A DNA stretch of 59,704 nt from Alphaproteobacteria bacterium (lineage in GTDB: Bacteria > Pseudomonadota > Alphaproteobacteria > RF32 > CAG-239), in contig JAFUTN010000030.1 in NCBI GenBank assembly GCA_017484225.1, positions 1 through 59,704 of the forward strand, in the 5' to 3' direction. The notes under the pieces were generated by a model that ran no database searches, was not told where the DNA came from, and was given only the letters and a program-made list of their open reading frames with translations. Positions 52,428 through 59,704 of the stretch are shown here, piece after piece. Position 1 is the stretch's first letter. Every line of letters begins with the position of its first letter. A program made the position numbers and the translations under genes.

Positions 52428-53759
52428 ATGCCAAAATATATTTTTGCTTTACTTTTTGTTTTTACGTTTTCGGCTCATGCTGCGGATAATTCACCGGCCC
52501 TTGAAGATGTTATTGAACAGGTTAATTCCAGTGTATTCAGTGTAATTTCCGATTTAACAACCGACAATCAGGCTTTAGGCGCCGGATTTTTGATTGATAA
52601 TGATGGTTTTGTGGTGACAAATTACCATGTGACCGAAGATGCCTCCAAAATAACATTGGAGGATATATACGGCAATCAGTATCCCGCAAAAATAGTCGGC
52701 AGCGACAAAAAAACAGATATAGCCTTACTGAAGGCAGAAAATCAGATAGAAGCAACACCGGCAAATTTTGCCGATTCGGATGAAGTGCGTGTCGGTAACC
52801 GAGTATTTGCCATCGGGAACCCTTTTGGTTTAGGTAACAGCGTTTCCTTCGGTATAGTTTCCGCAAAAGAGCGTGATATTGAAAAAGGTCCTTACGATAA
52901 CTTTTTACAAACCGATGCCACGATTAATCAGGGAAACTCCGGCGGGCCTTTGTTTAATTTAGACGGTGATATTATCGGAATGAATACGGCCATTTTTTCC
53001 GAAAACGGGCAATATGCCGGTATCGGATTTGCCACACCGGCAAACACCGTTAAATGGATTATTTCTCAACTGAAAAAACACGGAAAAGTAACACGCGGTT
53101 GGCTGGGGTTCAGTGTGAAACAAATTCGCTCAAAAGAAACATCCGGAAACATTTTGGTTGTTTCCGAATTAGCAGAGGATTCACCGGCATCAGAAGCCGG
53201 TTTGGCGGTTGGAGACATTATATCCGAACTCGGAGAAATTCCGCTGGATAACCTGCGTTTGTTTTCGTTGGAAATATCAAAACTGGCGCCCAAAACAGAA
53301 ATACCGGCAATTATTATCCGTGACGGCAAACAATTAGATTTAACCATAATATCATCTGTCATGAAAGAAGAAAATGATTCGGCTGAAGATTTCGGTCTGG
53401 ACACATCTGAGAAAACTGAAAACGAACTCAAAACACCTCCGCTCAGCTTTGATGCGATGGGGATAGATAAAAATTCGGTTATTAAATCACAACCGATAAA
53501 TTCTTTAGGAATAACCGCATATTTTGATGAAAAAACCAGAGAAATGGTTATTGTTAAAATAGATAAAGAAAGTCCGTTGCAACCTAAAGACGTTAAAATC
53601 GGTGACCGCATTATAGATATCAACGAAACACCTATTTTCGGTCTTGAAGACTTTAACGCCAAAATACAACAACACTTAGATAAACAAAACCTTATTCTAA
53701 AATTCAGAAACAAGACAGATATATATCGGGTTGTTTTATCAAAAGGGCTAACCAAATGA
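52428..53759 (+). CDS. Periplasmic serine protease of the DegP/HtrA family
   Basis: 443 residues. Signal peptide 1-18 (ending AHA), trypsin-like domain with His67 in TNYHV, Asp in KKTDIALLK (about 98), Ser171 in GNSGGPL, then two PDZ domains (about 215-310 and 350-440). Quality-control protease and chaperone. Its stop overlaps holC. Confidence 0.94.
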   Translation: MPKYIFALLFVFTFSAHAADNSPALEDVIEQVNSSVFSVISDLTTDNQALGAGFLIDNDGFVVTNYHVTEDASKITLEDIYGNQYPAKIVGSDKKTDIALLKAENQIEATPANFADSDEVRVGNRVFAIGNPFGLGNSVSFGIVSAKERDIEKGPYDNFLQTDATINQGNSGGPLFNLDGDIIGMNTAIFSENGQYAGIGFATPANTVKWIISQLKKHGKVTRGWLGFSVKQIRSKETSGNILVVSELAEDSPASEAGLAVGDIISELGEIPLDNLRLFSLEISKLAPKTEIPAIIIRDGKQLDLTIISSVMKEENDSAEDFGLDTSEKTENELKTPPLSFDAMGIDKNSVIKSQPINSLGITAYFDEKTREMVIVKIDKESPLQPKDVKIGDRIIDINETPIFGLEDFNAKIQQHLDKQNLILKFRNKTDIYRVVLSKGLTK

Positions 53760-54211
53760 GTCAGATTGATTTTTACCACCTTCAGAAACAAAACCTAAAA
53801 GATGTTTTGCCGATTTTGCTGACTAAGTCATACAATCTCGGGAAAAGAATAATCATAAAAGTTTGCAACGAACAGCAGGCAGAAGACTTAAGTTCTTACC
53901 TCTGGACTTTTAATGATGAGAGTTTTCTACCCCACGGCACACAAAAAAGCGGACATTCCGACAAACAACCGATATGGATTGGCTGCAGCAACGAAAGTCC
54001 GAATAATGCACAATATCTTTTTTTAGTTTACGGCGCCGATATTGCTCCGGATATTTTATCTCAATACGAAAGAATTTTTAATATTTTTGACGGAAACAAC
54101 AACTCAGACGTTGAAAATGCCCGCGTATTCTGGAAAAATTGTAAGCAAGCCGGTCATACCGTGCATTATTGGCAGCAGAACGCACAAAAAAAGTGGGAAC
54201 AAAAAGCATAA
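53756..54211 (+). CDS. holC: DNA polymerase III chi subunit
   Basis: 151 residues: IDFYHL start, KACRIIIKVCNEQQAEDLSSYLWTF-type core and DESFLPHGTQ, all typical of HolC; ends with a basic WQQNAQKKWEQK. Connects the clamp loader to SSB. Confidence 0.9.
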   Translation: MSQIDFYHLQKQNLKDVLPILLTKSYNLGKRIIIKVCNEQQAEDLSSYLWTFNDESFLPHGTQKSGHSDKQPIWIGCSNESPNNAQYLFLVYGADIAPDILSQYERIFNIFDGNNNSDVENARVFWKNCKQAGHTVHYWQQNAQKKWEQKA

Positions 54212-54288
54212 AACAGATGGTATAATGAGCAGAATTTTCTTGCTTATGATTTTAAAGTTCATACAATATTTCAAAAAGGAGAACTAAA

Positions 54289-55251
54289 ATGGAAAATCCA
54301 GACATAAAAGTTGCTATTAATACTATTGAAGGTGAGATTGAAGCTCTTAAATCTTTGGAAAACAGCTTGGACGAAACATTGAGCAAAGCTGTTGATATCA
54401 TGCAAAACACAAAAGGACGGGTAATTATTACCGGTATGGGAAAATCCGGTCATATTGCCAGAAAAATTGCCGCAACTCTTGCGTCAACCGGAACTCCGTC
54501 ATTTTTTCTGCATCCGGGAGAAGCAAGCCACGGTGATTTAGGCATGGTAACAACCGGTGACGTTGTGTTAGCCATATCAAACAGCGGAGAATCAAAAGAA
54601 TTATCGGATATCTTGGTATATTGCCGCCGTTTTTCCATTCCTTTGATTGCCATAACCAAAAATCCGGAAAGTTCTCTCGGCAAAAATTGCGATTTGGTCT
54701 TGAAGTTGCCGCAAAACAAAGAGGCTTGTCCGCTGGGCTTGGCTCCAATGTCATCCACAACATCAACTTTGGTTTTGGGAGATGTTTTAGCTGCCGATTT
54801 AATGGTCAGAAAAGGATTTACCGAAAATGATTTCCGCCTGCGTCATCCGGGAGGAAAACTCGGTTCAATTTTGCGACACGTGTCAGATATTATGCACACT
54901 GGTGATGAGATGCCTCTCATTAAAGAAGATGCAATTATGCAAGACGCCTTAATGACAATGTCGGAAAAAATGCTCGGCTGCGTAGGAATCGTTAACAAAA
55001 ACGGTGAACTTATAGGAATGATTACGGATGGTGATTTGCGCCGTTGGATGTCGCCTGATTTGATTACGGAAAAAGTGTCCAACGTAATGACTAAAAATCC
55101 GCGTGTAATCAGCGGCGATATTTTGATTGCCGAAGCAGTCAACATTATGAATAATACCGGAAGAGGTATTACCAATCTTTTTGTTGTTAAAGACAAAAAA
55201 CCGGTTGGAATCATTCATATCCACGATTGCTTGCGTGCCGGAGTCAGCTGA
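54289..55251 (+). CDS. kdsD: Arabinose-5-phosphate isomerase KdsD/KpsF
   Basis: 320 residues: SIS domain (about 40-170; VIITGMGKSGHIARKIAATL, HPGEASHGDLGM) followed by a tandem CBS pair (HTGDEMPLIKEDAIM, VMTKNPRVISGD). Makes arabinose-5-phosphate for Kdo, the inner LPS sugar. AAAGGAG precedes the ATG. Confidence 0.95.
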   Translation: MENPDIKVAINTIEGEIEALKSLENSLDETLSKAVDIMQNTKGRVIITGMGKSGHIARKIAATLASTGTPSFFLHPGEASHGDLGMVTTGDVVLAISNSGESKELSDILVYCRRFSIPLIAITKNPESSLGKNCDLVLKLPQNKEACPLGLAPMSSTTSTLVLGDVLAADLMVRKGFTENDFRLRHPGGKLGSILRHVSDIMHTGDEMPLIKEDAIMQDALMTMSEKMLGCVGIVNKNGELIGMITDGDLRRWMSPDLITEKVSNVMTKNPRVISGDILIAEAVNIMNNTGRGITNLFVVKDKKPVGIIHIHDCLRAGVS

Positions 55252-55254
55252 TAT

Positions 55255-56484
55255 ATGTTTGATTCCAAAAAAATAGATTCGTTTTTTGAAGGTAAATCGC
55301 AGATATCTCGGATTGACAACGACAATAAAAGCGAAAAATCTTTTGGTTACCGCTTTATCAAGCTCGGTTTTCCCTGCCTTGCCGCCGCTCTTTTGGGCAT
55401 AATGATTGTTGCGCCGAATATCAGGAAAAAAATAGATTTCGGTGACACCGTAACCCTGCCGAAAAAAAGCGAAATAGAAAAACTCCACATTGAAGAATCT
55501 GTCATTACTTCAACAGATAAAAAAAATCGTGTGGCTACCGTGTGGGCCGATTCGGTTGATGAAGCCGCTCCCGGCGCAGATGAATTAAAGATAATCACCC
55601 CCCGTGCCGAAATTCCGACAGATAACGGCATTGTAAACATTACCTCAAAAGACGGGCTGTTTAACCGAGAAAACAATCTCCTGCAATTAATAAACAGTGT
55701 TGAGGCTTTGGGTGAAAAAAACACCGTCATCACAACAGAAGAAGCTTTTTACAATTTCAATGATGATTACGGTTACGGTGTAAAAGATATTTTTGCCGTC
55801 GGCGATTGGGGAACAATGCAGGCTCAGGGGTTTACTTTTCAGAAAGATATTTCTGTTTTAACCCTAAAAGGCAAAAACAACATAAAAACAGATAAAGGTA
55901 ATCTGTCTTCAAGCAAAGAAACCAAGATTTTCCAAAATGAGAACAAGCTTGAAGCTTACGAAAATGTTGTATTAAAACAAACAAACGGACAAACAATATC
56001 GGCAGACAAATTGATTGCCTATTTTGAAGGTAACGGCAAAAAAGAGGTAAAAAGTGCTGATGCTTTCGGCAATGTCAAGATTGTTTCCGACCGCGGAACC
56101 GCAACCGGCAAACAAGCTCACTACGAAGCCGCAAAAAACAGAATAGTTTTGCAAGGTAATACCGTAATAACAAGTGAAAAAGGCAAGGCTTATGCCCAAA
56201 AATCCGTTTATCACACTTTAACTCAAAATGCCGAATTGTTCGGTAAAGTTACAATCAAAACCGATAAAGGAACCGCAACCGGTGACAAAGGTTTTTATGA
56301 TGCCGCCAAGCAGGTTGTTGACTTAACCGGTAATGTAACCATTGAACAAAACGGAAACTTTATAAAAGGGACTCATGCTCATACGGACCTGAAAACATCC
56401 GTAAGCACTATTGTTGCCGACAAAAAAGAAAAAAGCGGCAACGGCAGAATACATGGGACTTTTTATAACCAAAGAAAGGATTAA
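55255..56484 (+). CDS. Fused LptC-LptA LPS transport protein
   Basis: 409 residues, about twice the size of LptC. Residues about 1-35 are cytoplasmic, 36-53 a membrane segment, 55-205 an LptC domain (AEIPTDNGIVNITSKDGLFN), and about 205-409 an LptA (OstA) domain (KLEAYENVVLKQTNGQTISA, DAFGNVKIVSDRGTATG, repeated GTATG.. blocks). LptA normally has its own signal peptide; none is present and the gene is uninterrupted. A covalent periplasmic bridge anchored in the inner membrane would result. Starts 3 bp after kdsD. Confidence 0.9.
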   Translation: MFDSKKIDSFFEGKSQISRIDNDNKSEKSFGYRFIKLGFPCLAAALLGIMIVAPNIRKKIDFGDTVTLPKKSEIEKLHIEESVITSTDKKNRVATVWADSVDEAAPGADELKIITPRAEIPTDNGIVNITSKDGLFNRENNLLQLINSVEALGEKNTVITTEEAFYNFNDDYGYGVKDIFAVGDWGTMQAQGFTFQKDISVLTLKGKNNIKTDKGNLSSSKETKIFQNENKLEAYENVVLKQTNGQTISADKLIAYFEGNGKKEVKSADAFGNVKIVSDRGTATGKQAHYEAAKNRIVLQGNTVITSEKGKAYAQKSVYHTLTQNAELFGKVTIKTDKGTATGDKGFYDAAKQVVDLTGNVTIEQNGNFIKGTHAHTDLKTSVSTIVADKKEKSGNGRIHGTFYNQRKD

Positions 56485-56485
56485 T

Positions 56486-57232
56486 ATGAGAAAAGCGCAA
56501 AAAGACAACGATTCCGTATTGGAAATATTTAATATCGGTAAACGTTATAAAAAGCGGACCGTATTGAAAAATGTTTCTCTGCACGTTAAACGCGGGGAAG
56601 CTGTCGGTCTTTTAGGGCCGAACGGAGCCGGAAAAACAACTTGTTTTTATTGCGTCACCGGTCTAATCACTCCGGATTACGGCGACGTTTATATTGACGG
56701 GCAAGATATTACCGACATGCCGATGTATAAACGTTCCAGAATGGGAATAGGATATTTGCCGCAAGAAGCCTCAATTTTCCGCACATTGAGCGTAGAAGAC
56801 AATATTAAGGCAGTATTGGAAGTAGTAACCGATAATGAAAATATCCGTGAACAAAAACTGGAAGAGTTGTTAAATGAATTCTCCATTGCCCATCTGCGCA
56901 AATCTCCGGCACTGGCCCTCTCAGGCGGAGAAAGAAGACGTTTGGAAATAGCTCGCGCATTAGCAAGCAATCCGAGTTTTATTTTGCTGGATGAACCGCT
57001 TGCCGGTATTGATCCGATTGCCGTAGGAGAAATCAGATCGCTTGTCGGACAACTTAAAAACCGCGGTCTCGGAGTATTGATTACCGACCACAATGTCAGA
57101 GAAACCTTGGATATTATAGACCGAGCATATATATTACATAACGGAACGGTTTTAATGGAAGGAACTCCGAAAGAGATTGTGGATAATGAAGAAGTCCGCA
57201 AAGTATATCTGGGCGACAATTTTTCGCGATAA
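56486..57232 (+). CDS. lptB: LPS export ATPase LptB
   Basis: 248 residues, ABC ATPase: Walker A GPNGAGKTT, Q-loop GYLPQEASIF, signature LSGGERRR, Walker B FILLDEPLAGIDPIA. Extended N terminus of about 14 residues compared with most LptB. Powers LPS extraction with LptFG. ATG 56486 follows AAAGGA; distance to the fused lptCA is 1 bp. Confidence 0.96.
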   Translation: MRKAQKDNDSVLEIFNIGKRYKKRTVLKNVSLHVKRGEAVGLLGPNGAGKTTCFYCVTGLITPDYGDVYIDGQDITDMPMYKRSRMGIGYLPQEASIFRTLSVEDNIKAVLEVVTDNENIREQKLEELLNEFSIAHLRKSPALALSGGERRRLEIARALASNPSFILLDEPLAGIDPIAVGEIRSLVGQLKNRGLGVLITDHNVRETLDIIDRAYILHNGTVLMEGTPKEIVDNEEVRKVYLGDNFSR

Positions 57233-57334
57233 AAAAACAATCTGTTTACTTTTGCTTAAATATGATATACTATAACGGCAGAATAAACTTGAACGGCGAT
57301 AGTGCCATTTAACCAACAAAAAAAGAGGTAAATT

Positions 57335-57895
57335 ATGAAAATTACATTGTCAGGAAAACAAGTTGATATCAGTGATAAATTGCGTGCGCGTGTTGAAGAA
57401 GGAATTAATGCTTCTACCAGCAAATATTTCAGCGCACCGATTAGTTGCAGTGTTGCATTTTCAAAAGACGGCGAAGATTTTCGCGCCGAAGTTACGGTGC
57501 ATCCGGCTCGCAATATCGTTTTAAAAGGAACAGGTATTGCAGCTGATCCGTATTCTGCTTTTGACAACGCCAATGAACACATTTCCACTCGTTTGCGCCG
57601 CCAAAAAACAAAATTAAATGACCATAAAGGCAAAACCGGTTTGGTAGAAATGGCTCATGAAGCAGTATTTCCGCTGACAGAAACCGAAGACGAAATGAGT
57701 ATTGACGAAAGCGCGCCGTTAACTATTGCCGAAACAGATGCAAATATCAAAGTTTGCACAGTCAGCGAAGCAGTGATGTATATGGATTTGGCAGATGAAT
57801 GTGCTTTAATGTTCAGAAACAGCGCAAATAACCGTATCAGTATGGTTTATCGTCGCAAAGACGGCAATATCGGTTGGGTAGAACCTGCCGAATAA
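57335..57895 (+). CDS. hpf: Ribosome hibernation promoting factor, long form
   Basis: 186 residues. N-terminal S30AE domain (MKITLSGKQVDISDKLRARV; ...FDNANEHISTRLRRQKTKL), linker, and C-terminal dimerisation domain (VCTVSEAVMYMDLADECALMFRN...). Long HPF makes 100S ribosome dimers. AAAGAGG precedes ATG 57335. The usual rpoN gene between lptB and hpf is missing. Confidence 0.93.
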   Translation: MKITLSGKQVDISDKLRARVEEGINASTSKYFSAPISCSVAFSKDGEDFRAEVTVHPARNIVLKGTGIAADPYSAFDNANEHISTRLRRQKTKLNDHKGKTGLVEMAHEAVFPLTETEDEMSIDESAPLTIAETDANIKVCTVSEAVMYMDLADECALMFRNSANNRISMVYRRKDGNIGWVEPAE

Positions 57896-57920
57896 TTTAA
57901 GGCTGTCCTAAAAGGCTTTT

Positions 57921-58370
57921 ATGATGAATATTTCAGATATATTGAATGAAAAAACGGTTTTGGTTGATGTAGATGCAGAAAACAAGCGTCAGTTAATCAA
58001 AAAGCTTGCAGATACCGTTTCCGCGTCATCAGATTTGGATGCATCTCTGGTTTTTGAAGCTCTTTTGGAGCGCGAAAACTTGGGTTCTACCGGATACGGC
58101 AAAGGAGTTGCTTTTCCTCATGCCAGAATTGAAGGAATCAAGACTGTTATTGCTGTTTTTGCCAGATTAAATAAGGCGTTGGATTTTGAATCGGTTGACG
58201 GTAAATCCGTTGATTTGGTTGCCTGTTTAATTTCTCCGGAAAACAGCGGCGAAGACCACTTACAAATGTTATCGGCTTTTTCCAGAGTTCTGGAAAATGA
58301 CGAAGTTTGCAAAAGGATTCGCAAAAGCAAATCAGCACATGAGATTTATGTTGAGTTGACAACAAACTGA
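57921..58370 (+). CDS. ptsN: Nitrogen-type EIIA protein PtsN
   Basis: 149 residues, PTS EIIA fold. Phospho-acceptor His at about 67 in GVAFPHARIEG; LEPExV-type start is lost but VLVDVDAENKRQLIKKLADTV fits. Regulatory PTS branch controlling K+ and stress systems. Linked to hpf as in other proteobacteria. Confidence 0.94.
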   Translation: MMNISDILNEKTVLVDVDAENKRQLIKKLADTVSASSDLDASLVFEALLERENLGSTGYGKGVAFPHARIEGIKTVIAVFARLNKALDFESVDGKSVDLVACLISPENSGEDHLQMLSAFSRVLENDEVCKRIRKSKSAHEIYVELTTN

Positions 58371-58380
58371 AATAAATAAA

Positions 58381-58428
58381 AAAGGAAACGACCGCAAAAA
58401 ATTATGCTTAGCGGTCGTTATTTTTTTA
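58381..58428. terminator. Terminator between ptsN and tail protein C
   Basis: ACGACCGC / GCGGTCGT stem with A6 on the left and T7 on the right, serving both convergent genes. Confidence 0.85.
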
Positions 58429-59157
58429 TTCAAAAATCCACTCAATCATATTCTCATAGTCGTCACTTGTTGCATCATCAGCTTCCGGCAAGGTATAGCG
58501 AATACGGTTACAATAACCGTCAATTTCTTTATAACCTTCCTTATTACATTCTGTGCAATTATCATTTTCATCCAAGGAATAGCCGCTATTGCACTCTTCG
58601 CATGAACCATCTTTGGCACTGACAGAAGAACATCCTTCCGGAATTTTATAGCATACTCCGTCACCGTCCACATATCCTTCACCACAACTGCCACTTATAC
58701 ACGAGCCGTTTTTGGCTTTATATCCTGAAACACATTTTGTGCAATAATATAGTGTGTTTTCATTGCCACATTCGGTACATGGTCCAAGATAACCACAGGA
58801 AATTTTTAAGCATTTCACAGGCTCACCTTTATCATACTCACACGCTATGCATGCCATATATTTAGCACCACACCGTTGCACGCATTTATCAGCTTCAGAA
58901 CTAAAATAATATCCATATGATGATGAGCATATTACACATTCTCCTTTGCTGTTCACATTTCCGCCATCAGCTCTGGAACAAGAACATCCGTTCACATAAC
59001 CTGTATTGGGATCATAAGTACATATTGCGCACACTCCATGATAGGCCGCACCACAGTTTGTGGTATTATTTTCATACATTGTTAAGACTGATTTTGCCTC
59101 ATTAATATCTATAATAATTCCGGCAATAACGCTCAGCACTAAAATTTTTCTATTCAT
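58426..59157 (-). CDS. Exported cysteine-rich protein with conserved C-terminal tail (tail protein C)
   Basis: 243 residues. Signal peptide about 1-22, then a body with 26 Cys arranged as furin/EGF-like repeats (for example SCGEGYVDGDGVC, GSCEECNSGYSLDENDNC), and finally GYCNRIRYTLPEA..ATS.D and ENMIEWIFE. No leucine-rich repeats, so the tail is the only part shared with A, B and D besides the GYC lead-in. Disulfides imply periplasmic or extracellular placement. AAGGAG precedes ATG 59157; structured leader upstream. Confidence 0.85.
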   Translation of the reverse strand: MNRKILVLSVIAGIIIDINEAKSVLTMYENNTTNCGAAYHGVCAICTYDPNTGYVNGCSCSRADGGNVNSKGECVICSSSYGYYFSSEADKCVQRCGAKYMACIACEYDKGEPVKCLKISCGYLGPCTECGNENTLYYCTKCVSGYKAKNGSCISGSCGEGYVDGDGVCYKIPEGCSSVSAKDGSCEECNSGYSLDENDNCTECNKEGYKEIDGYCNRIRYTLPEADDATSDDYENMIEWIFE

Positions 59158-59180
59158 TATTAATCTCCTTCCAAAAAACA

Positions 59181-59205
59181 AAAAAAATACCACCATAACA
59201 GGTGG
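59181..59205 (-). terminator. Attenuator-like terminator upstream of tail protein C
   Basis: Minus-strand CCACC-TGTTAT-GGTGG followed by T-rich tract (TATTTTTTTT); 24 nt before the ATG. Confidence 0.75.
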
Positions 59206-59361
59206 CTGGAAGTTGGAAACTACACAAACTTAGTGCGGCTTATTTAACTATTAAATAGCCTCTATTACGCCGCCTTCCAGCCATACTCAAATGACTGAAA
59301 AACGCATAAGTTTTTGTTTGTGAGAGGTTTCCACACCTCAGAACACCATTTTTATGTTCTG
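59181..59361 (-). ncRNA. Structured leader RNA, copy C
   Basis: Minus-strand transcript: 5' hairpin CAGAACA/TGTTCTG (59339-59361); outer stem 59327-59333 with 59214-59220 (TGGAAAC/GTTTCCA); inner stem 59316-59322 with 59223-59229 (CACAAAC/GTTTGTG); internal hairpins; internal strand GGCTGGAAG (59274-59282) that can pair 9 bp with CTTCCAGCC (59204-59212), which shares two bases with the terminator arm. Same order of parts as copies A and B. No known family recognised. Confidence 0.7.
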
Positions 59362-59367
59362 CCTTAA

Positions 59368-59395
59368 AGTATAAATGAAAATTGCAATTTGTAAA
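59368..59395 (-). promoter_or_regulatory. Promoter of leader C
   Basis: Minus strand TTTACA (59390-59395) and TATACT (59368-59373), spacer 16. Confidence 0.6.
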
Positions 59396-59405
59396 GATTT
59401 ATTCC

Positions 59406-59704
59406 CCAGAGTTCAAATCTCTGTTCCGCCTTAAATAACAAAAAGGGCTACCTTTCGGTAACCCTTTTGTGTTATTGGCGGAGAGGCGCCGATTGGCTTC
59501 GTTTCACTTCGCCGCTGCGTCAAGTATCGCCTTTCGGCGAACGCCATACTTCCGTCTGGCTTACTTTCCTTGTCAAACTCTTTCTCCAGAGTTCAAATCT
59601 CTGTTCCGCCTTAAATAACAAAAAGGGCTACCTTTCGGTAACCCTTTTGTGTTATTGGCGGAGAGGCGCCGATTGGCTTCGTTTCACTTCGCCGCTGCGT
59701 CAAG
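59406..59704. repeat. 180-bp tandem repeat built on a tRNA-Ser-like 3' end
   Basis: 59406-59524 is identical to 59586-59704, period 180 bp, and continues past the window edge. Each unit has a tRNA-type T arm (CAGAG-TTCAAAT-CTCTG) and acceptor end, a strong hairpin (AAAAAGGG...CCCTTTTGT), and in the other orientation CCTCTCCGCCA, which is a typical tRNA-Ser 3' end. No complete tRNA is inside the window; one may lie to the right on the minus strand. Confidence 0.7.

Noticed and set aside
1..59704. CRISPR array
   Set aside because: No series of short direct repeats with regular unique spacers; the 180-bp and 198-bp repeats are tRNA-tail units with only two visible copies each.

Overview
The window is AT-rich DNA from a Gram-negative bacterium, most likely an uncultured alphaproteobacterium. 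It has an LPS-export block in alphaproteobacterial order (kdsD, lptC/A, lptB, hpf, ptsN), a LexA promoter with the GAAC-N7-GAAC (GTTC-type) SOS box, a bactofilin beside an M23 peptidase, and hflK-hflC-degP. Secreted bile-salt-hydrolase-like and VanX-like enzymes and BspA-type leucine-rich-repeat proteins fit an animal-gut lifestyle, but that is inference.

Layout. 1-9.9 kb: fluoride channel, GNAT, two secreted hydrolases, MmcQ/YjbR, a gene broken by an in-frame stop, a serine recombinase with a nonsense-truncated HTH, two unknowns, VanX-like dipeptidase, alpha/beta hydrolase. 10-13.2 kb: complete dTDP-rhamnose operon rfbACDB. 13.3-23.3 kb: PepF, a GlmU uridylyltransferase-only protein, a DUF2207-like membrane protein, a J-domain/ankyrin membrane protein, tRNA-Thr, an acyl carrier protein, a first 'tail' protein with a structured leader. 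23.4-31.7 kb: murJ, DUF2333-like, Nfu, Bax-like glucosaminidase, glyoxalase II, histidine kinase, then ampD and pgeF. 32-35.3 kb: a small island between an initiator-like tRNA with anticodon CCU and tRNA-Met, holding unknown small genes with internally duplicated and shuffled segments. 35.4-47.9 kb: XRE regulator and second tail protein, smpB, bactofilin, M23, lexA, FAD dehydrogenase, hemW, flippase-like protein, Sel1 protein, cca, two unknowns. 48-59.7 kb: tRNA-Arg with tail repeats, third tail protein, mrp, hflK/hflC/degP/holC, the LPS block with a fused LptC-LptA, hpf, ptsN, fourth tail protein, and a tandem repeat running off the window end.

The most novel signal is a two-part system. Four exported proteins with unrelated bodies (leucine-rich repeats or cysteine-rich repeats) share a nearly invariant C-terminal tail (RYTLPEA..ATS.D.ENMIEWIFE pattern). 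Three of them are preceded by a leader RNA of about 170-240 nt with its own promoter (16-nt spacer each time), a 5' hairpin, a long-range two-part stem, an internal strand that can pair with the segment just before a terminator, and then an intrinsic terminator directly upstream of the ribosome binding site. The helices differ in sequence but are conserved in position and pairing across the three copies, which is covariation visible by eye. I do not recognise this RNA; it looks like a transcription-attenuation element or riboswitch-like RNA dedicated to tail-protein genes. The fourth copy has a divergent XRE regulator and a palindromic operator instead.

A second unusual pattern is at tRNA genes: after the tRNA and its terminator comes a degenerate inverted copy of the tRNA 3' half, then a palindrome-rich spacer, then a direct copy of the tRNA 3' end. 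It is seen at the CCU tRNA, at tRNA-Arg, and in a tandem array at the right edge.
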